NCBI GenBank assembly: GCA_003508835.1
Contig: PUFA01000310.1
Span: 1,054,001 to 1,118,000 of the forward strand
Direction: 5' to 3'
DNA from: Eonycteris spelaea
Lineage: Eukaryota; Chordata; Mammalia; Chiroptera; Pteropodidae
DNA length: 64,000 nt
The position numbers and the translations under genes were made by a program. A model generated the notes under the pieces. That model searched no databases. It was not told the DNA's origin and worked only from the letters and a program-made list of their open reading frames with translations. Positions 55,648-64,000 of the stretch are shown piece after piece. How positions within the stretch are numbered: position 1 is the first letter of the stretch; each line of letters opens with the position of its first letter.

Positions 55648-57249
55648 GGTTAGAAAGGAATGGTTAGTTAGGGGTTCAAATGCCTGGAGGAAGGAGGGTT
55701 GCATTATCCCATGTTTCTAGAAAGGCTCAAGAGAAAACATCAGCTTCCCTAGCACCCTTCTTTGGAGCTAGGCTCTCAGCATCCCCACATGAGGGGCCCT
55801 TGTTTTCAGCCCCAGAGACTGAGCCCTCCTGTGAGGGGTTCTCAGAAGATGCGCTCTCCCTGGAGACTTAATTGGCAATGTGTCACTGAGCACAGACACT
55901 TGGGATATGACAGCTCTTGCTCTTTAATTTGGCACGGAAGACCAGGTGCTTTGAATGGCAGCTGCTGGGAGGGCAGGTGGACCCCACTTAGAGTCCCCTC
56001 TCCCTCTCTGAATGTTCAGGGGCCACGGAAGAGCGACAGAGATGGGGCGGGGGGACTAGCGTGGGTTCGACAGGCCATTTCACGGTCAGGCCACGAGGCT
56101 CCTGGGAAGGCAAGCCTGGCTGTGTCGTCTGTGCCCGCCTGGGCTGAGCGGATGCGGCAGGTGCCCTGCGGGCACAGCAGGGGCCGAGCCCTTGCTTAGA
56201 TCATCTCTCCAGGACTCTGCCGCTTGGGGCGTGTGGCTGTGCCACCTGGTGAGCCAAGCACCGATAATTGTGGGCTCTCGCTGGGGCGGGACTCCACCTG
56301 GACAGCTACCCAGCTGGCCCAAGGCTGGGCTTTCAGAAAGCCAGCAGGTGCCCCATATAAAACGACTGGCCGGGGGCACAACTGTGGGGACCTCTGCAGG
56401 CTCTCCCTGGGCTCAGTGAAGAGGTGGCCTGGGAGGAAGGAGAGTCCTGGACAAGCCTGAGGAAGGGAAGGAGTGTGATGGGGCAGACGAGGTAGTAGAG
56501 GCAGCACGAGACGGGGACTTAGGAGAAGAAATGTGGGAACAGGTGGAGGCAATGGAGGGTCAGTCTTTAAGAACGTTTCTCCTGGGAGTTTCTTCACTTC
56601 AATATACACCGTGGAGTGCTGGGACCAGTTCTTGACTTCGGCGTTTGCAGTTGGTCCCTTTATCCCCAACTAAGATGCCCCATCTGAAACTTTTGAGTCA
56701 TAGAGTTTGTTTGTTTCTTAGCCTGATCTGATAGGGAATTCCTTGAGGAACTGTAGCTATGTGTGCTTCGTTATCCAGCCAGAGTGTGGGAGGCAGGTGA
56801 TGCTCATTCTGCTCTCCCCTTCCTTTGCCTTTGTTTTTAAATGTTCAGGCCTCTTTTCTTGTGCTAACAGGGGAGGAGGGAAAAAAGCCAGCAGAGAAGC
56901 AGAAAGAGAGTAAACTGCTGTCCCTGAGTTAGATTATGAGCTTCCAGGACCAAGTCCTTTCTGGAACAGAGTTCAAGGTCATTGTATATTTTTTGAGTGA
57001 AGCATCCAAGGTGAACCAAGGCCTAAATTGGGAATTTAGAGTGGAGAACATAGTAAAAAGATTTTTCATGTTTTCCCACTGGCTTGTCCTTAGCCTCCTG
57101 ATAAAGTCACTGGTGCTTCCTCAACTGTCACCTGCTGTGGATTTGTTTCCCTCGCTGGCTGGATGTGCAAGACTCGGCCCCATGACCCTATCTTGAGAAG
57201 CTGGGATTTCACAGTCTGGCTCGTGCTTCTAGGACACGTGGTGCATGAG
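55648..57249. other. Unique noncoding stretch
   Basis: No gene or repeat family recognised. GC-rich to about 56.5 kb with overlapping frames to 157 codons on both strands; AT-richer afterwards. Confidence 0.5.
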
Positions 57250-57460
57250 ATTTAACGTACGGTGACCCATGACACTCCTCAATTCATCCCTGATAATCAA
57301 TTGGTCTCTAATGACTTCCATTAACATCCTTATTAGGTCCAAACCAGAAAATCTGATCTCGGTGACTTCCCTTTAGCAATTTCTGCACTTTTGGCCTTAA
57401 TGAGGCAGGATCTGGGTCTTAATATTTATGAACATGAGGCTAATTTTAATTAGCCATGCA
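57250..57460. promoter_or_regulatory. Candidate conserved noncoding element with homeodomain inverted repeat
   Basis: Unique AT-rich DNA. Contains GGCTAAT (57438-57444) and ATTAGCC (57449-57455) as a perfect 7-bp inverted repeat with a 4-bp spacer, plus CTGATAATCAATTGG and CTCTAATGACTTCCATTAAC words. Typical of developmental enhancers; function is inference. Confidence 0.35.
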
Positions 57461-57482
57461 AGGGACAGGAGATCCATTTATC

Positions 57483-57545
57483 TGTCCATCCATCCACCCA
57501 TCCATCCTTCCTTCCCTCCCTCCCTCCCTTCTCCTCCTCCCTTTC
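57483..57545. repeat. Pyrimidine-rich (CCAT)n(CCTT)n(CCCT)n tract
   Basis: Graded series of CCAT, then CCTT, then CCCT and CTCCT units. Confidence 0.9.
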
Positions 57546-57655
57546 ATTGACCATGTGGATTAGCATTTTCCCTCCTCTGGGATAGCTCTGCAGGATTCTG
57601 CTGTTGGTATCCAGCCTTGTCAACCTCCGAGATACAAGCAAGAATCCTCACTTGA

Positions 57656-57705
57656 AATCATCATCAGCATCGCCACCACCATCATCGCCACCATCATCAT
57701 CCTGT
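57656..57705. repeat. (CAT)n/(CAC)n degenerate trinucleotide repeat
   Basis: Interspersed ATC, ACC and GCC triplets, antisense reading Met-rich; an imperfect microsatellite. Confidence 0.85.
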
Positions 57706-58639
57706 TTCCCATTTGTTCCACCCCTGAGTTCAGCACCAGGCACGTGGCAGCACCCCGCTGGCCCTCAACACAGTAATGACTGATGGAGACCTCCCCGTGC
57801 CGGGAAGCCATGTGACTCTCCAAAGCTGACAGCCCTCTGCATCCACGGCAGAGAGCATCCTGCCCTGACACTGCCGTCTGGATGCCTCTTCTCCCCTCTA
57901 ATGCTGTCATCGAGGCTAGCTGATTAGTTCCTTCTGCTTGGCTGCACCCTGACTATCTCTCGCTGCAAACGCATTCAGAGGACAGATTGCACTGATGAGC
58001 GCATTTCAGACTTTGGTCTGTTTACTTCCCTCCGCTTCCTATTTTGTGCTGGCGGGTGGTCTTACACCGCAGGCAGTGCAGACAGCTCCTTCCTTTGGCT
58101 GCTCCCTCCCATAGAGAGCACGGGGAAAACAAGACTTTTCTCCCTCGTCACAGATTCTGCAGAGTCCTCCCAGTTTGGCTCAGATTCCACTACCGAGAAC
58201 CCGAGATAGGATGCCTGAAATCCTCCGTGTCAGAGATGAAGCGAATGGTGACCCAGGCCTGGATTATGTGAGTCCAGGTGTTTTGTACCCAGTTCCCAAC
58301 CTTGAGCACAACTGCTACCCAGCAAGTCCCCTGAAGCTCTGGAAGATCCACATGCTAATGAAGCCTCATGAAACATTTAAACATTTCCTACAAATCAGTG
58401 AAGGGTGGCAGGAACTCACCACCAGGCTCATTCGACCCAGAGAAAGCCTGTGTTCACTGGCTTCTCCTGTTCTGAGCAGTTCACTAAGCCACATCAGCCC
58501 ACCCGCAGCGTCCAGCCAGCATGTGGACTGATGACCCACAGAACCCTGCTCTTTATGGGGGGCGAGCTAACTCCCCGTTTTCTAGATCCATGCAAAGAAA
58601 AATGCCCAAGTATTCCTTACACTGAAGGGGGCCAGGAGT
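57706..58639. other. Unassigned noncoding stretch
   Basis: No gene or repeat recognised. Confidence 0.5.
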
Positions 58640-59083
58640 TAGTTTATTTGACAATTAAAATATAATGGAGAATGTGCGTGGTTCCATTTACATGAAGTTC
58701 TAAAACAGACTAAGCTAACCTTTGGCAGAAAAAATCAGGGTGGTTGTTGCCTTGAGAGCAGGAATAATAGAATGGATGAGGAATGAGCCATTAGAGAATT
58801 TTCTAGGGTGAAGGCAAAATTCTATAGACATTGATATGAATTTGAGTTACAACAGGTATCTGCATTTGTCAAAACTCAGCAAATGTGCACTTAAGATTTG
58901 CGCATATTATTGTACGTAAATTTGACCTCCAAATAAATCTATAGCAAATCTTGAAATCTAGTTAATGACATCCAGGCTGAAGTATTTAGAGAGAATTGTA
59001 CAAAGTCTGCAATGTACCAAAAATAAGGTAAATCAGAGAAGTTATTTTACATTTCCACATGCAAAATAAGATTTATAGTGTCA
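58640..59083 (+). mobile_element. Old L1M (MB/MC-type) 3' UTR, left part, sense
   Basis: 'ggttccatttacatgaagtt', 'gtggttgttgccttgagagc', 'gcatttgtcaaaactcagca', 'gtgcacttaagatttgcgca' and 'catccaggctgaagtattta' are L1M 3' UTR landmarks in order. It is interrupted by a younger L1 and appears to resume at 60047. Confidence 0.75.
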
Positions 59084-59240
59084 GGTCTTATGTGGAAGTC
59101 TAGTCCATTTTAAGCTCAGTTTTTGCGAGTGGTGTTACATAGGGGTCCGATTTCATTTTTCTGCACGTGGTTATCCAGTTTTTCCATCACCGTGTGTTGA
59201 CGAGACTATCCCTTCTCCACCGAGTGTTCTTGCTTTTCTC
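59084..59240 (-). mobile_element. Inverted 5' segment of a younger L1 (ORF2, antisense)
   Basis: 'agtccattttaagctcagtt', 'tacataggggtccgatttca', 'gcacgtggttatccagtttt' and 'tctccaccgagtgttcttgc' are the reverse complement of an L1 ORF2 segment. It joins directly to sense L1 sequence at about 59240. Confidence 0.75.
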
Positions 59241-60046
59241 GTGCACTGTTGGTGGGCACATAAATTGGTGCAGCCGCTATGGAAAACAGTATGGAGTTTC
59301 CTCAGTTAAAAATAGAAGCACCATATGACTCAGAAATTCCACATCTGGGTATGTATCTAAAGGAAATTGAAACAGGATATCGAAGAGATATCTGTGCTCC
59401 CGTGTTCGGCTGTCAAATAGTGATATGGGAACAACCTAAGTGTCCATCAACAGATAAATGGGTAAAGAAAATGTGTTATATGTATATACCCACACAATGA
59501 AATAGTATTTGGCCATCAGAAAGAAGGAAATCATGTCGTCTGTGACAACATGGATAGACACGGGGGACATTATGCTAAGTGAGATAAGTCAGACAGAGCA
59601 AGACAAATACAGTATGATAGCACTTGTATGCGGAGTCCGAAAAAGTTGAACTCATAAAAACTCATAAAAGCAGAGTAGAATAGTGGTTACCAGGGGCTCG
59701 GGGGTGGGAGGTTGAGGATATCTTATTTAAGGGTACAAACTTGGAAGGAACTAGTAGATCAATAAGTCCTGGAGATCTAATGCACAGCATAATGATCATA
59801 GCCAGCAATGCTACGTTGTGAACTTTGAAGCTGCCAAGAGGCTAGATCTTACTTGTCTCACCATAGAAAAGAAAAGATAGTTGTGTGATGTGACAGGAGG
59901 GGCCAGCTGATGCCATGGTGGTAACCGTACTGCAATATTTAAATGTATTAAATCAGCACATTGTTTATCTTAAACTTCCACCATGTTATGTGTCAATTAT
60001 AGCTCAATAAAAAGATAAATGGTAAAAAAAAAAGAAAGAAAGAAAG
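59241..60046 (+). mobile_element. Younger L1 3' segment with (AAAG)n-type tail, sense
   Basis: Begins at 'gtgcactgttggtgggcaca', continues 'agccgctatggaaaacagta', 'ccaccatatgac' type sequence and 'aacctaagtgtccatcaaca', then the L1 3' UTR ('gtggttaccaggggctcggg'). It ends in an A/AAAG tail at 60024-60046. The ORF2 C-terminal frame 59279-59500 still reads partly, with a QPKCPSTDKW motif homologous to the L1 ORF2p C-terminal region, but is truncated. Confidence 0.85.
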
Positions 60047-60130
60047 GACGAGGTGATGGATGGATAGAGGAATGACTAGATGGACAGAAACAGGACCATG
60101 CAAGGATGGCAAAATACGAATGGAAACATT
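60047..60130 (+). mobile_element. Old L1M 3' UTR, right part, sense
   Basis: 'gatggatggatagaggaatg' resembles the GATGG-rich end of the L1M 3' UTR expected downstream of 'catccaggctgaagtattta'. It is taken as the continuation of 58640-59083 beyond the inserted L1. Confidence 0.5.
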
Positions 60131-61039
60131 TAGTTACTATGTGTATGTTCGCTCTAAAAATCTGCCTCCTTTGCATTAGGTGTGATCTTTTTTTGTAAAA
60201 AATGTTTTGTTTTTTTAAAAAAAGTTTTGTATATCACAGCTAGAACTGTTTTTTAATTCATAATCATCCCGGCATCACTGGATTGAAAAGGGTCAGAGGC
60301 CACAATTTTATCTTAAAGCATCAAGTACCATTAATAGATTCTGAAGACAAAACTGCTTCTTCATCTCCTTGAGAGAGAAATGTATCCATAACCAAATAAA
60401 CCCCAAGGCCCCCTGTGTCTCATTTGTTGCAACCTCAAAGTCAGAGAAATCAGAGAAATGATGATGAAGCCACCATTGCAATTTGCAGGAAATGGAGGGT
60501 TTGGAACAGGATGTTCCAGGTGGCATGATGTGAGATTGCTGAATCAAGATACAGAAAGAAAGAGAGAGAGAGAGAGAGAGGAAAAGAGAAAGGGGGGAAG
60601 GAAGGGAGGAAGGAAGGAAGGAAGCCGATGAATTCATCTTTCTCTCAACCTCTATAAATTGGCTTTCCTAAGAAACTGGAATCATTGGGAGGCGGTGAGA
60701 GAATGTCAATACCTGACCAATTCAGATTCATTCAAGGCCACTACCCTGCCCTCTGGCTAATACCTGACCTACCTATGACTCTTTTCAGGGTGACTCCGGT
60801 AGCTGAGTAGCTGGGAAAAGGGCTCTTTGCTCTTATTTTGAGGCTAGGATAAAGTTTATAGTTAGAGGTGCAGTTGAATTTTGTACCTTAGGTTCAAAAT
60901 GAACCTGGATGTGTAAGCTGAATAAATCCTGTGGCCCCTCAGAGCTCAGTCTTTGCATAGAATTGTATGTAAAGATGTTCGGGCAGGAATTGGCCAAATG
61001 GTGATTGAAAAAAAGGATCGCAAACTTAAAGAACATTAA
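60131..61039. other. Unassigned noncoding stretch with purine tract
   Basis: No gene. A T/A-run region lies at 60187-60230, and a GA/GGAA microsatellite at 60553-60625. Confidence 0.5.
60553..60625. repeat. (GA)n then (GGAA)n purine microsatellite
   Basis: GAAA units, about nine GA units, then GGAA/GGAAG units. The antisense frame reads Ser-Leu repeats, an artefact. Confidence 0.95.
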
Positions 61040-61885
61040 AGAGAATACAGAAAAATGCAAATTAAAATCACAATGAGATAAGACCTGACACCTGTCAGAA
61101 CGGCTGTCATCAATAAATCAGAGAACAACAAGTGTTGGTGAGGATGAGGAGAAAAGGGAACCCTCCTACATTGTTGGTTGGGATTGCAAATTGGTATAGT
61201 TGCTATGGAAAGCAGTTTGGAGGTTTCTCAAAAAATTAAAAATGAATAGACCTTTTGACCCAGCAATTACACTTCTGGGTCTTTATCCAAAGAAAACCAA
61301 AACAATAATTCGTAAAGATCTATACAATATTCATGGCAGCACAATTTACAATAGCCAAGATATGGAAGCAACCGAACTGCCCATCAACAGACAATTGGAT
61401 AAAGAAGTTATGGTTCATATATACAATGGAATATTACTCAGCCATTAAAAAAATGAAATCCTATCCTTTGCAATGACATGGATGGACCCAGAGGTCATTA
61501 TGCTGAGTGAAACAAGTCAGAGAAAGATAAATACCATATGATTTCACTTATATGCGGAATCTAAGGAACAAAAAGAACGAACTAATTAAAAACAGACTCA
61601 AAAATAGAGGACAATCTGGTGATGGACAGAAAGGAAGGGTGTTGGGAGGCTGGGAGAATGGGGTGGAGGGTTAAAGAAGTACAAATTAGTAGCTGATAGT
61701 GGGTCAGGGGGATGGGGAGCAGGGCATAGGGAATGCAGTTAGCATTAATACCTTGGCTAGGTGGAGAGCCAGAGGAGAGAAAGAGCAATTAGGGGGATCA
61801 TTTTATGAACTATATAAATGTCTAACCAATGTACTACTGTATACTTGAAAGTGATAAAATAAAATTTAAAAAAAGAGAGAATACA
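61040..61885 (+). mobile_element. 5'-truncated L1 with target-site duplication, sense
   Basis: L1 body 61050-61875 is flanked by identical 10-bp repeats AGAGAATACA (61040-61049 and 61876-61885). The body starts at 'aaaaatgcaaattaaaatca' inside ORF2 and runs through the ORF2 end and 3' UTR to an A-rich tail (61855-61874). The left target reads TT/AAAG, close to the L1 endonuclease preference. The 3' UTR ('aagaagtacaaattagtagc', 'gggggatcattttatgaact', 'atataaatgtctaaccaatg') recalls laurasiatherian L1s and is the youngest repeat seen. Confidence 0.9.
61200..61448 (+). pseudogene. L1 ORF2p C-terminal relic
   Basis: An 82-codon open stretch encodes the tail of L1 ORF2p, the endonuclease/reverse-transcriptase of LINE-1. 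Visible family landmarks are [13 protein letters not shown], then RPFDPAITLLGLYP and, near the end, HIYNGILLSH. This is the cysteine-rich C-terminal neighbourhood, downstream of the endonuclease and reverse-transcriptase domains, both of which are absent because the element is 5'-truncated. The canonical C-terminal cysteine motif is not preserved in this frame, and a frameshift or stop follows where the family continues. The first Met is internal to ORF2, not a real start. It is not expected to be functional. Confidence 0.85.
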
Positions 61886-62032
61886 ATCCCAAACCCACAG
61901 TCACTCTCGAGAGATCTTCTGGGGCCCCATTCTCCTCATACCTCTCCAGAACCTCATCTCCGAGACCCTCAGACTGTACTCCTTTTGGTTTTTCTCACAC
62001 TCTCTGGCTTTCTCTCCTCTTTTTTTAGTTGC

Positions 62033-62070
62033 ATTATTATTAGTAGTAGTAGTAGTGTTATTAGTATTAT
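62033..62070. repeat. (ATT)n(AGT)n trinucleotide repeat
   Basis: Short ATT units then about five AGT units, then degenerate TTA. Confidence 0.85.
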
Positions 62071-63365
62071 ACACAATATCTTAGCCTTTCTGGTTAAGCC
62101 CTATTTCTTTCCTCCTGCCTCTAGCCTCTTTGATTCTGCCCATCCATCCTCCCAATTACATCAAAAGACCTGAGAATCTGGCTGGGAACTTCTCCTTCAG
62201 AGTTTATGTGTGTGCCTGGGGTGGGGGTGTGGGGATGGGGGGAATAAACAGATAGGTGTGGATGACCAGAAGGGCCAGGGGCAAGACAGCGCTGGTAAAT
62301 CGAAATGTTAAGACATTTTCCGTTATATGCATAATTGCCTTTTCTGGTACTTCACGCAATGCGAAACACTCAGTTACTTACCTTCTCCCAGCATCTTTCT
62401 TTGCCTGCACTTGTTTTCTGGCGACTGTCCTGGCGTGTATTAACTTCTGCTTCGAGAAATCTTTTTGTTCAGTGGCTTCCCCAGGACTGCACCATTAGAA
62501 CTCCAGAAGCCAAGACAGAATGACCACACGCCGTTGGGGTCTTGCCTCCTTGTTCTCAGAAACCCAAATCAAGAGCACAGAAGTGGTCTTAGGAGAAAAG
62601 CATCCTTCTCCACCAGCTGTGAGTGGATCAGAGGGAGCGTAAATTTGTTACAGAAAAGGAAGAATTGATTCGGCTGTCAAATAGTGAGCAAGATAAAAAG
62701 CCACTGGTTTGAGAGCCTGATGTTCTTTTGATCAGGGCTGAAATTTCCTCCATGGACACCAGCTCCCAGACTCAGCCTTCAGCATCTTACAGGCGATGAA
62801 TGGGGAAGGGGTAGGTGGTGGCGATGGGCAAGGCCTCTCCTTGTGTGCTGCGTGAGTCAAGCCGTGAGTCTGAGTGACAGTTTTCAATCTCTGAGTGAGG
62901 AAACAAAAGCCCCCGGCAGCCTGGAGAAGACCGGGCATTGAATAGGAATCATGGGAGCCCTGTGTGCATTGTATCGTACGCCTTGCTGGTTCTGCTCTTG
63001 GCGTCAGCCTGCAGTCACCCCCCACCCCTTGCACTCGAGCCATTTCTCTTTCCTTACAGCAGAGGCGACTCATGGCGTGTTGCTGCAATCAGATAGCTTG
63101 GTGCCAGAGAGGCCAAGGGGGAGGGGCGGCCCCAAATCCTCCTGCTGGCCGAGCATCTCTAAATTGAGGCCGCCTGAGTCTGTACAGGGCGAAGCACCCA
63201 GGCCACGATAGGTCATGTCACGAAGACCATGGAAGCTGGAAGACAGACACCGGCAGGCTGGCAACACCAAAAGAGAGACCGCAAATACGCTAGAGAATTC
63301 CAAGGCGCAGGGAAAGACGGATCACGTGCCCTCGGATCCAGTCTGTTGGCGCTATCCAGAGGGGT

Positions 63366-63376
63366 CGCCATTTTGG
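63366..63376 (+). promoter_or_regulatory. YY1-like site CGCCATTTTGG
   Basis: CGCCATTTTGG at 63366-63376 matches the YY1 CGCCATNTT consensus. A second, GCCATCTT, lies at 63908-63915. Binding is inference. Confidence 0.4.
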
Positions 63377-63396
63377 ATCAGAGGGGTGAGGGAAGA

Positions 63397-63432
63397 ACAA
63401 CAACAACAACAGCAACAACAGCAAAACACAAC
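63397..63432. repeat. (CAA)n trinucleotide repeat
   Basis: About ten ACA/CAA units with CAG interruptions, coding Gln-rich in one frame as an artefact. Confidence 0.92.
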
Positions 63433-63492
63433 AAAGGGCTGGATAGGGCAGACCTGGAACCCAGACAGAAAGGAACCCAAAAATAGAAGAGT

Positions 63493-63494
<2 letters not shown>

Positions 63495-63547
<53 letters not shown>

Positions 63548-63549
63548 AA
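63495..63549. repeat. (GA)n dinucleotide microsatellite
   Basis: About 25 GA units with one GGA interruption near 63529. The reading frames through it give Arg-Glu or Leu-Ser repeats. Confidence 0.97.
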
Positions 63550-63589
63550 GGAGCGCGCTTCGCTGGGCAGAAGGAAGTAGAAGAGGTAA

Positions 63590-64000
63590 ATTAGGAAGAG
63601 GAAACTGGAAATGGCAGTAAAATCCAATTTATATGGTAATCTACGCGCCGCTAATGTGGGCTCAAGATGGGCTGGGCCCGCTGATTTATTGGTGTATAGT
63701 GCATGTCCTGACCGCCCCACACCTGCCCTCGAAGGATGGACTGCCTGCCACCCACCACAGCTAGGCTCGGGAGCACCTCAGCGGAGGGCCCAGGGCGGGC
63801 TTCTGAGTTTTTGGAGCAGAAAATCGAGCGGCATCAATGGAAGGACTATAAAGTTGTGTCATGCTGGGGGAGGCTCGGGGGCGGCAGCGTCCTGGTTCTG
63901 TTAGGCTGCCATCTTTACGTTTGGGGCGAGCGTGGCCACTAAAAACCCCGCCTGCTTTGGACTGACGCTCTGGGTCTGTAAGTTAAGGAGGCCCAAGGGA
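63590..64000. promoter_or_regulatory. CpG-enriched, motif-dense right edge
   Basis: Unique sequence with AATTTATATGG and CGCGCCGCTAATG words, a YY1-like GCCATCTT and many CpGs (for example GGCTCGGGGGCGGCAGCG). It runs off the window, so whether it leads into a promoter cannot be seen. No frame here resembles a known protein. Confidence 0.3.

Larger units (their letters stand above)
61886..63396. other. Unassigned noncoding stretch
   Basis: No gene recognised. A (TAG)/(TTA) repeat lies at 62033-62070 and G-rich runs at 62220-62242. The 118-codon antisense frame (62732-63088) is not recognisable. Confidence 0.5.

Noticed and set aside
56196..56669. 157-codon minus-strand frame
   Set aside because: Pro/Leu-rich low-complexity reading with overlapping frames on the other strand.
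43591..63549. CRISPR-like arrays or satellite arrays
   Set aside because: All tandem repeats found are simple microsatellites with units of 2-6 bp and no unique spacers; the host is eukaryotic.
63352..63720. Cys-rich/Leu-Ser-rich minus-strand frame
   Set aside because: Generated by reading through the CAA and GA microsatellites.

Overview
The window looks like ordinary intergenic or intronic DNA from a placental mammal. I found no protein-coding gene, exon, tRNA or rRNA that I can support. The long open frames, up to about 226 codons, are chance readings of GC-rich DNA or of repeats. None shows a domain, a signal peptide or an exon/intron pattern. The host inference comes from repeats: many old pan-mammalian fossils (MIR, L2, L3/CR1-like, L1M/L1ME, hAT DNA transposons). 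By eye there is no Alu, rodent B1/B2, ruminant Bov-type, carnivore tRNA-Lys SINE or horse ERE. The youngest L1 tail (61.05-61.88 kb) resembles, from memory, laurasiatherian and especially bat L1 3' ends. A bat or other SINE-poor laurasiatherian is a low-confidence guess.

Layout. 0-4 kb: AT-rich, three L1 remnants on the minus strand. 4-6 kb: mostly unique. 6-12 kb: L2 fragments (mostly minus strand) and several MIRs, including a head-to-head MIR pair. 12.4-12.7 kb: a hAT-like fossil. 13-18 kb: purine and GGAT-type simple repeats, MIRs, and an L1M interrupted by a MIR. 18-22.2 kb: L1M pieces from the 3' end, ORF2 and ORF1. 24-28.5 kb: MIR, two L1ME-like 3' ends and a decayed L1 ORF1. 29.2 and 30.2 kb: a diverged direct duplication about 1 kb apart, each copy carrying a TG/GTGA microsatellite. 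30-45 kb: mostly unique, with MIRs, an orphan CpG-rich segment at 40.5-41.3 kb and several homeodomain-rich blocks that look like conserved noncoding elements. 45.4-45.7 kb: a nearly complete hAT element with a recognisable 8-bp target duplication. 48-53 kb: GT/GA microsatellite, L1M, L2 and MIR. 53.4-55.2 kb: a second, weaker CpG-rich zone. 57-58 kb: a homeodomain-palindrome block and pyrimidine and CAT repeats. 58.6-61.9 kb: the most legible transposon history, an old L1M tail invaded by an L1 with a 5' inversion (twin-priming structure), then a separate 5'-truncated L1 with target duplications. 63.4-64 kb: CAA and GA repeats, YY1-like sites and a rather CpG-rich end.

No gene system operates here. 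The possibly functional parts are candidate regulatory sequences, and all of those are inferences from motif content alone. Repeat assignments were made by eye against remembered consensus sequences, so subfamily names are deliberately broad and boundaries are approximate.
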